Positions 35,895 through 44,595 of a DNA stretch of 64,000 nucleotides are shown here, piece by piece. This DNA comes from Thermomonas aquatica. Its GTDB lineage: Bacteria > Pseudomonadota > Gammaproteobacteria > Xanthomonadales > Xanthomonadaceae. The position numbers and the translations under genes were made by a program. The stretch is from the NCBI RefSeq assembly GCF_006337105.1, contig NZ_CP040871.1, positions 1,488,001 through 1,552,000 of the forward strand, written 5' to 3'. Position 1 is the first letter of the stretch; each line of letters starts with the position of its first letter. The notes under the pieces were generated by a model that was given only the letters and a program-made list of their open reading frames with translations, searched no databases and had not been told where the DNA came from.

Positions 35895-36834
35895 TGTGTA
35901 AACCCACCACGTTGTTCAGTGGGATTCGGGTGATGGGTGGCCTGTAGCCAAGGCTGGCATGTGGTCGATGCCAGTTGTAGTGATGAAGCCAGCCCTGCAG
36001 CGCGTGGGCTCGCTGTTCGGAGTTGGCGTATGAGCGGGCGTAGGCCCATTCGCGCAGGCTGGTCTGCACCAGCCGCTCAGCCTTGCCGTTGGTGCGTGGG
36101 GTGTAGGGGCGCGTGCGCAGGTGGCGCATGCCCAACCGACGGACCAGACGCCGGAAGCTACGCGATCTGTAGCAGGCGCCGTTGTCGGTCAGGACGCGCT
36201 CGAATTGCACGCCCAAGCGTCGGTAGTAGCGCACCGTCCGCAACAGCGCCCTGCACGCGCTACTACCGCGCTCGTCCGGCTCGATGGAGCCGAACGCCAC
36301 GCGGGAGTGGTCATCGATGGCCAGATGGACGTATTCCCAGCCGATGCCATCGGAGTTGACTTGGCGATTGCCGGTGACCCGATGCCCCGGCTGTCGGAAA
36401 CGAGCAAGCTTCTTGATGTCCAGATGCAGCAGCTGGCCGGGCAAGGCGTATTCGTAGCGGTTCTCCGGCGCTGCCGGCTGCAGTTCGGCCAAGCGGTGCA
36501 GGCCGGCGCGACGCAGCAGCCGGGCGATGGTGCTCGGGGCAACAGGCAGTTGCCCGGCGATCTGCCGATACGTCTGCCGTGAGCGGCGCCGCTCGATGAC
36601 GTGCTGCACAATCTCCTGTGGCGTGGCATGCGGGCAGGAGCGTGGCCGAGAGGACCGGTCGACCAAGCCTTGCGGACCTTCCTCCTTGAACCGTCTGAGC
36701 CACTTGTAGGCCGTGCGGACGCTGACACCGGCCGCATGCGCTGCTTCTTCGACGCGAAGGCCCTGAACAAGGATGCGGTCCACGAGCAGGGCTCGACCGC
36801 GCGGGCTCAAACGGGCATGTTTATGCAGGTTCAT
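35890..36834 (-). CDS. IS481-family transposase
   Basis: A 314-residue DDE transposase. The N-terminus has helix-turn-helix segments (LRVEEAAHAAGVSVRTAYKWL, ERRRSRQTYRQIAGQL); the rve/integrase core has the first Asp in LLHLDIKKLARF, the second in RVLTDNGACYRS, and the Glu in TPRTNGKAERLVQTSLRE, so the DDE triad is complete. Start at ATG 36834 (MNLHKHARLSPRGRA); the frame extends upstream to 36900. The stop TAG (35892-35890) is outside the element, within the target duplication, so the insertion site itself supplies the stop. Otherwise intact. Confidence 0.92.
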   Translation of the reverse strand: MNLHKHARLSPRGRALLVDRILVQGLRVEEAAHAAGVSVRTAYKWLRRFKEEGPQGLVDRSSRPRSCPHATPQEIVQHVIERRRSRQTYRQIAGQLPVAPSTIARLLRRAGLHRLAELQPAAPENRYEYALPGQLLHLDIKKLARFRQPGHRVTGNRQVNSDGIGWEYVHLAIDDHSRVAFGSIEPDERGSSACRALLRTVRYYRRLGVQFERVLTDNGACYRSRSFRRLVRRLGMRHLRTRPYTPRTNGKAERLVQTSLREWAYARSYANSEQRAHALQGWLHHYNWHRPHASLGYRPPITRIPLNNVVGLHI

Positions 36835-36917
36835 CCGGGGCTCCTGGGGGCTGGGTTGGCTTCGCAACCCCCATCTTCCAGAGATGCCCCGGATGAACAA
36901 CCTACCGAGAGATCACA
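35895..36917 (-). mobile_element. IS481-family insertion sequence
   Basis: A 1023-bp element bounded by imperfect 24-bp inverted repeats: left 35895-35918 and right 36894-36917 both begin TGTG and share the inner GTTGTTCA. Flanked by a perfect six-base duplication CCTAGA. It contains a single transposase gene on the minus strand. The clean duplication and intact transposase suggest a recent, possibly still mobile copy. It landed exactly in the CTAG stop-codon overlap of two convergent genes. Confidence 0.93.
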
Positions 36918-36923
36918 CCTAGA
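36918..36923. repeat. right copy of 6-bp target-site duplication (CCTAGA)
   Basis: Second CCTAGA copy. It contains the stop codon (TAG on the minus strand, 36921-36919) of the rarD-like gene. Confidence 0.9.
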
Positions 36924-37836
36924 GCTCCGCGCGCGGCGCGCCCTGCCGGCGCCCGCCACGCCACAGGCCCTCGCCGACGAACACCGCCAGCGCCAGCCAG
37001 ATGCAGGCGAAGCCGATCAGCCGCGCGCGGTCGAAGGGTTCGTGGAACACGAACACGCCGATCAGGAATTGCAGGGTCGGCGCGATGTACTGCATCACCC
37101 CGACCGTGGCCAGCGGAATCCTGCGTACCGCATAGGCGAAGCCGATCAGCGGCAACGCGGTGAGGATGCCGCCGAACGCCAGCAGCGCGCTCAACCACGC
37201 GCCGTAACCCGCACCGAAGCCGCCGGCGCCGTGGTTCCGGTTCCACAGCAGCCATGCGATGGCCGGCACGAACAGGTAGGCGCTCTCCACGCCCAGCCCG
37301 GTCACCGGATCCACATGCGCCAGCTTGCGCACCAGGCCGTACAGGCCGAACGAGGCGGCCAGCGCCAGCGCGATCCACGGGAAGCTGCCGTAGTTGAAGG
37401 TCAGCCACAGCACGCCGGCCGCGGCGATCGCCACCGACAGCCATTGCAGCGGGCGCAGGCGTTCGCGCAGGAACACCACGCCGATCACCACGTTGAGCAG
37501 TGGGTTGATGAAGTAGCCCAGCGCAGTCTCGACCACGTGCCCCGCATTCACCGCCCAGATGTACAGGCTCCAGTTGAACGCGATCAGCATGCCGCTGAGC
37601 GCCAGCATCCAGGCCAGCCTGGGCTGCCCCGCCAGGGCCTGCTTCAGCCAGCGGCGGCCGTCGCGCCAGAGCAGGAAGGCGCCGACGAACAGGGTGCTCC
37701 AGGCGATCCGGTGCAGCACGATCTCCAGCGACGGCACCGCCTTGAGCAGGTGCCAGTACAGCGGCACCACGCCCCAGACCACGAAGGAGAACGCAGCCGC
37801 CCACAGGCCGCGCCGGGTTTCCGCCGCCGCAATCAC
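36919..37836 (-). CDS. rarD: RarD-like EamA-family permease
   Basis: A 305-residue inner-membrane protein with ten predicted helices and the RarD signature sequence (FVVWGVVPLYWHLLKAVPS near the start, HRIAWSTLF, NWSLYIWAV, GYFINPLLNV). RarD homologues belong to the drug/metabolite transporter superfamily; the transported compound is not established. It starts with GTG at 37836, overlapping the stop of the upstream EamA gene (GTGA), so the two are coupled. Its stop codon is in the right target duplication of the insertion sequence. Confidence 0.88.
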   Translation of the reverse strand: MIAAAETRRGLWAAAFSFVVWGVVPLYWHLLKAVPSLEIVLHRIAWSTLFVGAFLLWRDGRRWLKQALAGQPRLAWMLALSGMLIAFNWSLYIWAVNAGHVVETALGYFINPLLNVVIGVVFLRERLRPLQWLSVAIAAAGVLWLTFNYGSFPWIALALAASFGLYGLVRKLAHVDPVTGLGVESAYLFVPAIAWLLWNRNHGAGGFGAGYGAWLSALLAFGGILTALPLIGFAYAVRRIPLATVGVMQYIAPTLQFLIGVFVFHEPFDRARLIGFACIWLALAVFVGEGLWRGGRRQGAPRAEL

Positions 37837-38741
37837 CTCGCCTTCGCCTTGGTCGCCTTGGCCACGGTGATCGCCACCACGCCGAGCAGGATCACGCCCA
37901 TCGCCAGCAGCTCATGGGCGCCGAAGCGTTCGTGCGCCAGCCAGGCGCCCAATGCCACCGCGATCGCCGGATTGACGTAGGCATAGCTGCTGGCCAGCGC
38001 CGGGCGCACGTGGTGCAGCAGCCAGATGTAGGCGCTGAAACCGAACCAGGAGCCGAACACCACCAGGTAGGCGAACGCGCCCAGCGCATGCGGCGTCGGC
38101 AACGCGTGGATGCGCTCGCCGAGCAGCAGGCCGGTGGCGAGCATGGCGATCCCGCCGCACAGCATCTGCGCGGCGGCGTTCATGGCCGGCGGCGCGAGGT
38201 CGCGGCCGCGGCTCCAGATCGAACCGAACGACCATGCCAGGGTGGCGACCAGCAGCGCGACCATGCCGGTCTTGGACGCGGTCAGGCTGCTGTCGGCGTT
38301 GAGCCAGAGCACGCCCAGGAAACCGATCCCGAGCCCGACCCATTCCATGCGCGCCGGATGCTCGCCGCGCAACGCCGAGAAGACGCCCATCCACAATGGC
38401 GCCGATGCCACCGCCACCGCGGCCATGCCGGAACTGACGCTCTGCTCGGCCAGGTTGACCATGCCGTTGCCGAGCAGCATCAGCAACACGCCCAGCGCCG
38501 CCGCGTTGCGCCATTGCGCCGGGGTGGGCATGCGCATGCCGCGCCAGCGCAGGAAGGCGAACATCAGCCCGCCGGCGACGGTGAAGCGGATGCCGCCGAG
38601 CAGGAACGGGGTGAACCCGCCTTCCAGCGCGAAGCGGATGCCGAGGTAGGTGGATCCCCAGATCAGGTACACCGCCGCCAGCGCGAGGGCGACGCGGGGG
38701 CCCGCCGAATCGGCCGGGGTGTCGATGGCATTGCTGTTCAT
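37833..38741 (-). CDS. YedA-like EamA-family exporter
   Basis: A 302-residue ten-helix drug/metabolite transporter with YLIWGSTYLGIRFALEG at the N-terminus (typical of YedA/RhtA-like amino-acid or drug exporters), and internal duplication of two five-helix EamA domains (about residues 15-145 and 160-290). It is divergent from an AsnC-type regulator across only 68 bases, which suggests amino-acid export controlled by that regulator. It overlaps the start of the rarD-like gene by four bases. Confidence 0.88.
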   Translation of the reverse strand: MNSNAIDTPADSAGPRVALALAAVYLIWGSTYLGIRFALEGGFTPFLLGGIRFTVAGGLMFAFLRWRGMRMPTPAQWRNAAALGVLLMLLGNGMVNLAEQSVSSGMAAVAVASAPLWMGVFSALRGEHPARMEWVGLGIGFLGVLWLNADSSLTASKTGMVALLVATLAWSFGSIWSRGRDLAPPAMNAAAQMLCGGIAMLATGLLLGERIHALPTPHALGAFAYLVVFGSWFGFSAYIWLLHHVRPALASSYAYVNPAIAVALGAWLAHERFGAHELLAMGVILLGVVAITVAKATKAKAR

Positions 38742-38809
38742 CCGCTCAGGCTACGCCCGGCGCATGGAACGCGTTTGAAAATCCATGCGCCTTCGCGCAA
38801 AATTTTTGC

Positions 38810-39310
38810 GTGGCCATTCCGATCCTGCTCGACGACTTCGACCATCGCCTGCTGGCGCTGCTGCAGGACGATGCCGCGCGCACCCTGACCGCGCTCGGCG
38901 AAGCGGTCGGGCTTTCGCCCAGCGCGGTGCAGCGGCGGATCACCCGCTACCGCAAGCACGGCCTGCTGCAGCAGGTGGCGGTGCTGGATTCGACGGCGTT
39001 CCCGGCCGTGGTGCTGGCCGCGGTGTGGGTGACGATGGAGCGCGAATCGGTGCGCACGCTCAATGCGTTCTACGCGCGCATGCGCGCCGCGCCGGAAGTG
39101 CAGCAGTGCTACCAGCTGGCCGGCGACTGGGACTACCTGGTGATCATGGCGACGACCAGCGTCGGCGCCTACCGGGAGGCCGCCGAGCGCCTGTTCAAGG
39201 TCGACGGCAACATCAAGCGCTACGAGACCCGGCTGGTGTTCGACACGGTCAAGCGCGGCCTGCGCCTGCCGACGCAGGCGCCGAGCGCGAGATCGCGCCG
39301 GCGCGGCTGA
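38810..39310 (+). CDS. Lrp/AsnC-family transcriptional regulator
   Basis: A 166-residue protein with N-terminal helix-turn-helix (DDFDHRLLALLQDDAAR, AVGLSPSAVQRRITRYRK) and a C-terminal AsnC ligand domain (AAVWVTMERESVRTLNAF, GDWDYLVIMATTSVGAYRE, IKRYETRLVFDTVKRG). Starts with GTG at 38810 close to the conserved sequence; a short AT-rich segment (AAAATTTTTG, 38799-38809) just upstream may be its control region. It is divergent from two EamA exporters, a common arrangement for amino-acid efflux regulation. Confidence 0.87.
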   Translation: MAIPILLDDFDHRLLALLQDDAARTLTALGEAVGLSPSAVQRRITRYRKHGLLQQVAVLDSTAFPAVVLAAVWVTMERESVRTLNAFYARMRAAPEVQQCYQLAGDWDYLVIMATTSVGAYREAAERLFKVDGNIKRYETRLVFDTVKRGLRLPTQAPSARSRRRG

Positions 39311-39332
39311 AACCGCGCCGGCCGCTCGCCGC

Positions 39333-41528
39333 TCAATCGGTCCAGTGCCCGGCGCTGCGCGCCTGCGGCAACACCTGCGCCGACAGCTTGGCGTCCGCGC
39401 CGAGCAGGCCGATCGCGTCGCCGAGGATCGCCGCCGATTCGCGCAGCAACGGATCGCGCGACTTCTTCGCCGCTTCCTCGCGCGCCACGTCCTTGGCCAC
39501 GTTGCGTTCGCTGGCCTGCAGCCCGTCGTCGGACGCATCGTCGAGCAGCGGATCCAGCGCGATGCCGAGCTGCTTGCGCTGTTCGGCGCGCTGCTTGCGC
39601 TGCGCATCGAACTTGTCGCGTTCGGCGCGGCGCTCGGCCTCGTTCAGCGACACCGACTTCTTGGCCTGCTCCTCGCGGAACTTGGCCACGTCCTCGACCC
39701 ACCACTGGAATTCCACGTCCTTGGCGATGCGCGCATCGTGGCGTGCATCCAGCTTGCCGAGCAGCCCGGCGAAATTGCCGTACTGCACGTGCGGCGCGGC
39801 CGCGATCCGCGTCCACGGCAGCGCGTTGTCGTAGGTGCTCTCGCCGTATTCGCTGGCATCCACGCTGGCCGGGAACGCCACGTCCGGTACCACGCCCTTG
39901 TTCTGGGTGCTGCTGCCGCCCGGGCGGAAGAACTGGGCGATGGTCAGCTTGACCTGGCCGAAGCGCGGTTCCTCGTTGGCCGGCCAGCGGTCGAGGTCGA
40001 CCATGTTCTGCACCGTGCCCTTGCCGAAGGTGGTCTCGCCGATGACCAGGCCGCGGCCGTAGTCCTGGATCGCGCCGGCGACGATTTCCGACGCCGAGGC
40101 CGAGCCGCGGTTGACCAGCACCGCCAGCGGGCCATCCCAGGCCACGCCGGGCTTGTCGTCGTCCTCGACGCTGACCCGGCCGCCGGACTCGCGCACCTGC
40201 ACCACCGGGCCCTTGTCGATGAACAGGCCGGTGAGCTCGATCGCCTCGCTCAGCGAACCGCCGCCGTTGCCGCGCAGGTCCAGCACCACGCCGTCCATCT
40301 TCTGCGCGCGGAACTGCGCCAGCATGCGCGCGACGTCCTTGGTCGCCGAGGCGTAGTCGTCGTCGCGGCGGCGGCGCGCTTCGACGTCCTGGTAGAAGCC
40401 GGGCAGCTTGATCACGCCGATCCGGCGCGCCGGCTCGCCGTTCGCGGCCGGCAAGCTGATCGACTCGGCCTTGGCGCGCGCGTCCTCCAGCCGCACCTTG
40501 GCGCGGGTCAGCAGCACGCGCACCGGCTTGCTGTCCAGCGGCGCCTCGGCGGCGACCACGTCCAGGCGCACCTGGGTGTTGGCCGCGCCGCGGATCAGGT
40601 CGACGACGTCGTCCGTGCGCCAGCCGATCACGTCCTTCATCTCGCCCGACGCGCCCTGGCCGACGCCGACGATGCGGTCCCCCGGCTTCAGCTTGCCGCT
40701 GCGCAGCGCCGGGCCGCCGGGCACCATCTCGCGCACCACGACCATGTCGTCCTGCTTGAACAGCACCGCGCCGATCCCCTCCAGCGAATTGGAGATCGTC
40801 ATGTTGAAGTTGGTCGCGCTGCGCGGGGTCATGTAATCGGTATGCGGGTCGATCGCCGCCGCATAGGCGTTGAGGAAGCTCTGGAACACCTCGTCGCCCT
40901 TGAGCTCGTTGATGCTGTCGAGCATGTTCGCGTAGCGCTTGTCCAGGGTCTTGCGGATTTCGTCCGGCTTCTTGCCGGCCAGCTTCAGGCGCAGCCAGTC
41001 GTTCTTCACCGACTGCTTCCACAGCGCATCCAGCGCCGCGCCGTTCGCCGCCCACGGCACGTCCTTGCGGTCGTATTCGTAGCGCTCGTTGCCGCTGAAA
41101 TCGAAGCCGCCCTTCAGCAGGCCGCGCGCATAGCCGATGCGTTCGCCGACCCGCTGGCGGTACAGCGCGAACATCGCCCACGCCGGATCGACCTGGCCGC
41201 TCTTGATCGCGTCGTCGAGCCGGGTCGCGTACTTCGAGAAGCCGGCCACGTCCTGCGCGGTCAGGAACACCTTGCCCGGATCGAGGGTGTCCAGGTAGCG
41301 CTTGAGGATGTCCTGCGACAGCGCATCGTCCAGCGCGCGCGGGCGGTAGGCGTAGCGGCTGTCGGAGAGCAGGCCATAGACCAGGCGCGAAGTCGTCGCC
41401 TGGTCGCTGGTCGGCGCGGACGGCAGCGCATCGCTGCCGTTGCCGGCACCCGCGCGCGCCAGCAAGGCGAGCGGCGCGGCCAGGGCAAGGCCAAGGGAGA
41501 GGGCGAGCATGGTACGGGTCGGCTTCAT
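39333..41528 (-). CDS. prc: tail-specific (C-terminal processing) protease
   Basis: A 731-residue periplasmic S41 protease. The ATG at 41528 gives a signal peptide (MKPTRTMLALSLGLALAAPL, cleaved near LARAGA). It has an N-terminal helical region with an alpha-helical lid (residues 40-210), a PDZ domain (about 225-320, VVREMVPGGPALRSGKLKPG), the catalytic domain with serine in GSASASEIVAGA and Lys in TTFGKGTVQNM, and a C-terminal DUF3340 helical segment. Prc degrades proteins with nonpolar C-termini and processes peptidoglycan hydrolases. Length matches E. coli Prc (about 680), slightly longer. It is followed by a convergent AsnC-type gene. Confidence 0.93.
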   Translation of the reverse strand: MKPTRTMLALSLGLALAAPLALLARAGAGNGSDALPSAPTSDQATTSRLVYGLLSDSRYAYRPRALDDALSQDILKRYLDTLDPGKVFLTAQDVAGFSKYATRLDDAIKSGQVDPAWAMFALYRQRVGERIGYARGLLKGGFDFSGNERYEYDRKDVPWAANGAALDALWKQSVKNDWLRLKLAGKKPDEIRKTLDKRYANMLDSINELKGDEVFQSFLNAYAAAIDPHTDYMTPRSATNFNMTISNSLEGIGAVLFKQDDMVVVREMVPGGPALRSGKLKPGDRIVGVGQGASGEMKDVIGWRTDDVVDLIRGAANTQVRLDVVAAEAPLDSKPVRVLLTRAKVRLEDARAKAESISLPAANGEPARRIGVIKLPGFYQDVEARRRRDDDYASATKDVARMLAQFRAQKMDGVVLDLRGNGGGSLSEAIELTGLFIDKGPVVQVRESGGRVSVEDDDKPGVAWDGPLAVLVNRGSASASEIVAGAIQDYGRGLVIGETTFGKGTVQNMVDLDRWPANEEPRFGQVKLTIAQFFRPGGSSTQNKGVVPDVAFPASVDASEYGESTYDNALPWTRIAAAPHVQYGNFAGLLGKLDARHDARIAKDVEFQWWVEDVAKFREEQAKKSVSLNEAERRAERDKFDAQRKQRAEQRKQLGIALDPLLDDASDDGLQASERNVAKDVAREEAAKKSRDPLLRESAAILGDAIGLLGADAKLSAQVLPQARSAGHWTD

Positions 41529-41717
41529 TTCGATATCCGCGGCGTGGGGCCAGCTTGATCCAGCATGTCGTTGCAGGTTGCGCCTGAATGCGACCACGGC
41601 ACAGTGCCGGAAGTTCGGTGGCTCGGGCGTTCCCCCACTCTACCGATCCGGGCCATGCCTGCATGAACGGCACGCCACGCGGCGCGGCCGCCCGGATGGG
41701 CGGTGGACTCCGGCGGA

Positions 41718-42725
41718 TCAGGCGAGGCCGGCGGCCTGGCGGTCGGCGTGGTAGCTGGAACGCACCATCGGGCCCGAGGCGACGTGGCTGAACCCGAGCG
41801 TGTAGCCGTAGTCCTCCAGCGCCTTGAATTCCTCCGGCGTCCAGTAGCGCAGCAACGGGTGGTGGGCCGGCGACGGCTGCAGGTACTGGCCGATGGTCAC
41901 CATTTCCACGTCGTGCGCGCGCAGGTCGCGCAGGGTGGCCTGCACCTGTTCCATGGTCTCGCCCAGGCCGAGCATGATCCCGCTCTTGGTCGGGATGCCG
42001 GGGTGTTGCGCCTTGAACTGCTGCAGCAGGGTCAGCGACCACTGGTAGTCCGCGCCCGGGCGCACGTTGCGGTACAGGTCGGGCACGGTCTCGATGTTGT
42101 GGTTGAACACGTCCGGCGGATCCGCGGCCAGGATCGCAAGCGCGCGCTCCATGCGGCCCTTGCCGCGGAAATCGGGGGTGAGGATCTCGATGCGGATGCC
42201 GGGCGAGGCCGCGCGGGTCTCGCGGATGCAGTCGACGAAATGCTGGGCGCCGCCATCGCGCAGGTCATCGCGGTCGACGCTGGTGATCACCACGTACTTC
42301 AGGCCCATGTCGGCGACGGTGCGCGCCAGCCGCAGCGGCTCGCCGGCATCGGCGGGCTTGGGCCGGCCGTGGGCGACATCGCAGAAGCTGCAGCGGCGCG
42401 TGCAGACGTCGCCGAGGATCATGAAGGTCGCGGTGCCGTGGCTGAAGCACTCGTGGATGTTCGGGCAGCTGGCGTCTTCGCAGACGGTGACCAGGCGGTT
42501 CTCGCGCAGCTTGGACTTCAGCGCCTGCACCGCATTGCCGGACGGGATGCGCACGCGGATCCAGCTGGGCTTGCGCAGTACCGGCGCCTCGGCGAATTCC
42601 ACCGGCGAACGGCCGATCTTGTCGCCGGCGACCTGGCGCGCGCCGGGTTCCAGCGAGGCATGCTCGGGCGAAGTAGCGGCGTCGGCGACGACCGACAGCG
42701 GGATGGTGCGGGGCGTGCTGCTCAT
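41718..42725 (-). CDS. lipA: lipoyl synthase
   Basis: A 335-residue radical-SAM enzyme that inserts two sulfurs into protein-bound octanoate. The auxiliary cluster cysteines C82, C87 and C93 ([13 protein letters not shown]) and the radical-SAM cysteines C108, C112 and C115 ([10 protein letters not shown]) are complete, and the C-terminal RSSYHAD with the conserved Ser is present. The N-terminus is slightly longer than in E. coli. It follows lipB on the same strand with 24 bases between stop and start, so a lipB-lipA operon. Confidence 0.96.
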   Translation of the reverse strand: MSSTPRTIPLSVVADAATSPEHASLEPGARQVAGDKIGRSPVEFAEAPVLRKPSWIRVRIPSGNAVQALKSKLRENRLVTVCEDASCPNIHECFSHGTATFMILGDVCTRRCSFCDVAHGRPKPADAGEPLRLARTVADMGLKYVVITSVDRDDLRDGGAQHFVDCIRETRAASPGIRIEILTPDFRGKGRMERALAILAADPPDVFNHNIETVPDLYRNVRPGADYQWSLTLLQQFKAQHPGIPTKSGIMLGLGETMEQVQATLRDLRAHDVEMVTIGQYLQPSPAHHPLLRYWTPEEFKALEDYGYTLGFSHVASGPMVRSSYHADRQAAGLA

Positions 42726-42749
42726 GCCGCGATTATCGCCGATGCGGGC

Positions 42750-43460
42750 TCAGGCCGCCGCCAGCAGCTCGGGCAACGCGGCATCCTGCCGCGGCGACAG
42801 GCCGAACTGTTTCGCCATCTGCGCCAGCAGCACCGGCTTGACCGCGTCCAGCGAGGACGGCCCGCCGAGGTCGCCCATCGCCACCACCTCCAGCCCCTGG
42901 TAACCGCAGGGATTGATGCGCAGGAACGGTGCGGTGCTTTCGCCGGCGATGTTGAAGGCGAGGCCGTGGAAGGTGCAGCCGCGGCGCACGCGGATGCCGA
43001 GCGCGGCGACCTTGGCGCCGTTGACGTAGACGCCGGGCGCGCCCTCGCGGCGCGCGCCTTCGATGTTCCACTCGGCCAGGGTGTCGATGATCGCCTGCTC
43101 GATCTTGCACACGTAGTCGCGCACGCCGATCTTCAGCCGCTTCAGGTCGAGCAGCGGATAGGCCACGATCTGGCCCGGCCCGTGGTAGGTCACCTGGCCG
43201 CCGCGATCGACATGGATGACGGGAATCTCGCCCGGCATCAGCACGTGTTCGGGCTTGCCGGCCTGGCCCAGGGTGAACACCGGTTCGTGTTCGACGAACC
43301 ACAGTTCGTCGTCGGTGGCCTCGCTGCGTGCGTCGGTGAAGGCCTGCATCGCGCGCCACACCGGCTCGTAGGGCTGGCGGCCCAGATCCCTGACGACGGC
43401 CGCGCGGGCCGCCGCATCGCGCGCCTCGCCCGCCGCGCAAGCGGCGCCTACAGCGTCCAC
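42750..43460 (-). CDS. lipB: octanoyltransferase
   Basis: Moves octanoate from acyl carrier protein to lipoyl domains. Up to 236 residues from a GTG at 43460; GTG codons at 43397 and 43394 would give about 215 residues, closer to the family. Motifs: [32 protein letters not shown]150 in [11 protein letters not shown] and catalytic C185 in [10 protein letters not shown]. With the long start it overlaps the ybeD stop by 13 bases; the shorter start leaves about 50 bases. Downstream is lipA. Confidence 0.94.
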   Translation of the reverse strand: MDAVGAACAAGEARDAAARAAVVRDLGRQPYEPVWRAMQAFTDARSEATDDELWFVEHEPVFTLGQAGKPEHVLMPGEIPVIHVDRGGQVTYHGPGQIVAYPLLDLKRLKIGVRDYVCKIEQAIIDTLAEWNIEGARREGAPGVYVNGAKVAALGIRVRRGCTFHGLAFNIAGESTAPFLRINPCGYQGLEVVAMGDLGGPSSLDAVKPVLLAQMAKQFGLSPRQDAALPELLAAA

Positions 43461-43726
43461 TTCACCTCGGGGTGCGCGCGCAGGGCTTCGTGCGCGCGGT
43501 CGTACTCCTCGCGCGAATTGGCGCGGAACGCGATCCGCACCGAGACGTAACGGCCGCTCGAGGAGTGCTTCCAGTTGACCGATTCGTGCAGGACCTCGAT
43601 GCCGGCATCGAGCAGGGCGGTCGGCAGGGCGGTTTCCAGGTCCTTGTCGGCGCTGCCCATCGCGCTCAGCTCGAAGGTGCCGGGGAACTGGAAGCCGTGT
43701 TCGGGATTGTCGGAATGGATGTCCAT
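43448..43726 (-). CDS. ybeD: YbeD family protein (DUF493)
   Basis: A 92-residue small protein with an ACT-like alpha/beta fold ([37 protein letters not shown]). YbeD sits between dacA/dacC and lipB in E. coli and relatives, exactly as here, but its function is uncertain; a regulatory role in lipoate or amino-acid metabolism is suggested by the fold only. Overlaps the annotated lipB start by up to 13 bases. It begins the ybeD-lipB-lipA operon. Confidence 0.9.
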   Translation of the reverse strand: MDIHSDNPEHGFQFPGTFELSAMGSADKDLETALPTALLDAGIEVLHESVNWKHSSSGRYVSVRIAFRANSREEYDRAHEALRAHPEVKWTL

Positions 43727-43800
43727 GCCCCGATTATGGGTACCGCCATCGGCGAAACCAAGCCGCGGTAGGATGGCTGCCAGGCCATGGGGATGAGCCG

Positions 43801-44577
43801 ATGGACAATAGCGCCACGACGGCGAGCGCGGTCGACCCGATGGACGTGCGTCGCGCGATCTTCGCCGGCGAACTGTTCCTGGAATACCTGCCGATGGTCG
43901 ACCTGCAGGCGGGCGACCGCTGCATCGGCTGCGAGGCGCTGGTGCGCTGGCGGCGCGCCGGCGCCGTGGTGCCGCCGCTGGCCTTCATCCCTGCCATCGA
44001 GAACACCCCGGTCTCCGGCTTGCTGACCTATTGGGTGATCGACCGCATGGCCAGCGAGCTCGGCGACTGGCTGCGCGCGCATGAGGACGTGCACGTGGCG
44101 ATCAACGTGCCGCCCGAGATCCTGGGGCGCGGCGGGCTGGAGTACGCCGCCTACAAGGCCAACCTGCTGAAGGTGCGCAGCCGGCTGCTGCTGGAGATCA
44201 CCGAACGCGGCGCGCCCGACCACCTGGGCCTGCAGGAATTGCGCGCGATCGCCCAGGACGACGAGGTGCTGATCGCGATGGACGACATCGGCATCGACGG
44301 CGGCAGCATGCTGGCGTTCGCGCGCACGCCGGTGGACGTGCTCAAGCTGGACCGCAGCGTCATCGCGCGGATCGGCAGCGCCGGCGACGGCGTCACCGTG
44401 GAGGAGTTGGCCAGCCTGGTGAAGGTCGGCCGCCAGCGCTTCGTCGCCGAGGGCGTGGAACACGCCGGGCAGGCTGATGCGCTGCGCGCGATCGGCGTGC
44501 AATGGGCGCAGGGCTGGCTGTATTCACCGCCGCTGCCGGCGGAGGCCTTCATCGCCTGGCATGCCGCTCATCGCTGA
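43801..44577 (+). CDS. stand-alone EAL-domain protein
   Basis: A 258-residue protein made of one EAL domain without GGDEF, PAS or membrane segments. Key residues for c-di-GMP hydrolysis: EAL in GCEALVRW, Asn in VAINVPPE, Glu in LEITERG, the Asp pair in AMDDIGIDGG, Lys in VLKLDRS, Glu in FVAEGVE, and Gln in AQGWLYS are present. Differences: the substrate Gln of the usual YQPIV is Leu (EYLPMVDL) and loop 6 DDFGTGYSS has become DDIGIDGGS. It may therefore be weakened or a c-di-GMP-independent effector. It is on the opposite strand, between dacC and ybeD, which are usually adjacent. Confidence 0.85.
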   Translation: MDNSATTASAVDPMDVRRAIFAGELFLEYLPMVDLQAGDRCIGCEALVRWRRAGAVVPPLAFIPAIENTPVSGLLTYWVIDRMASELGDWLRAHEDVHVAINVPPEILGRGGLEYAAYKANLLKVRSRLLLEITERGAPDHLGLQELRAIAQDDEVLIAMDDIGIDGGSMLAFARTPVDVLKLDRSVIARIGSAGDGVTVEELASLVKVGRQRFVAEGVEHAGQADALRAIGVQWAQGWLYSPPLPAEAFIAWHAAHR

Positions 44578-44595
44578 TGCCGGGGCGGCGGCGGC

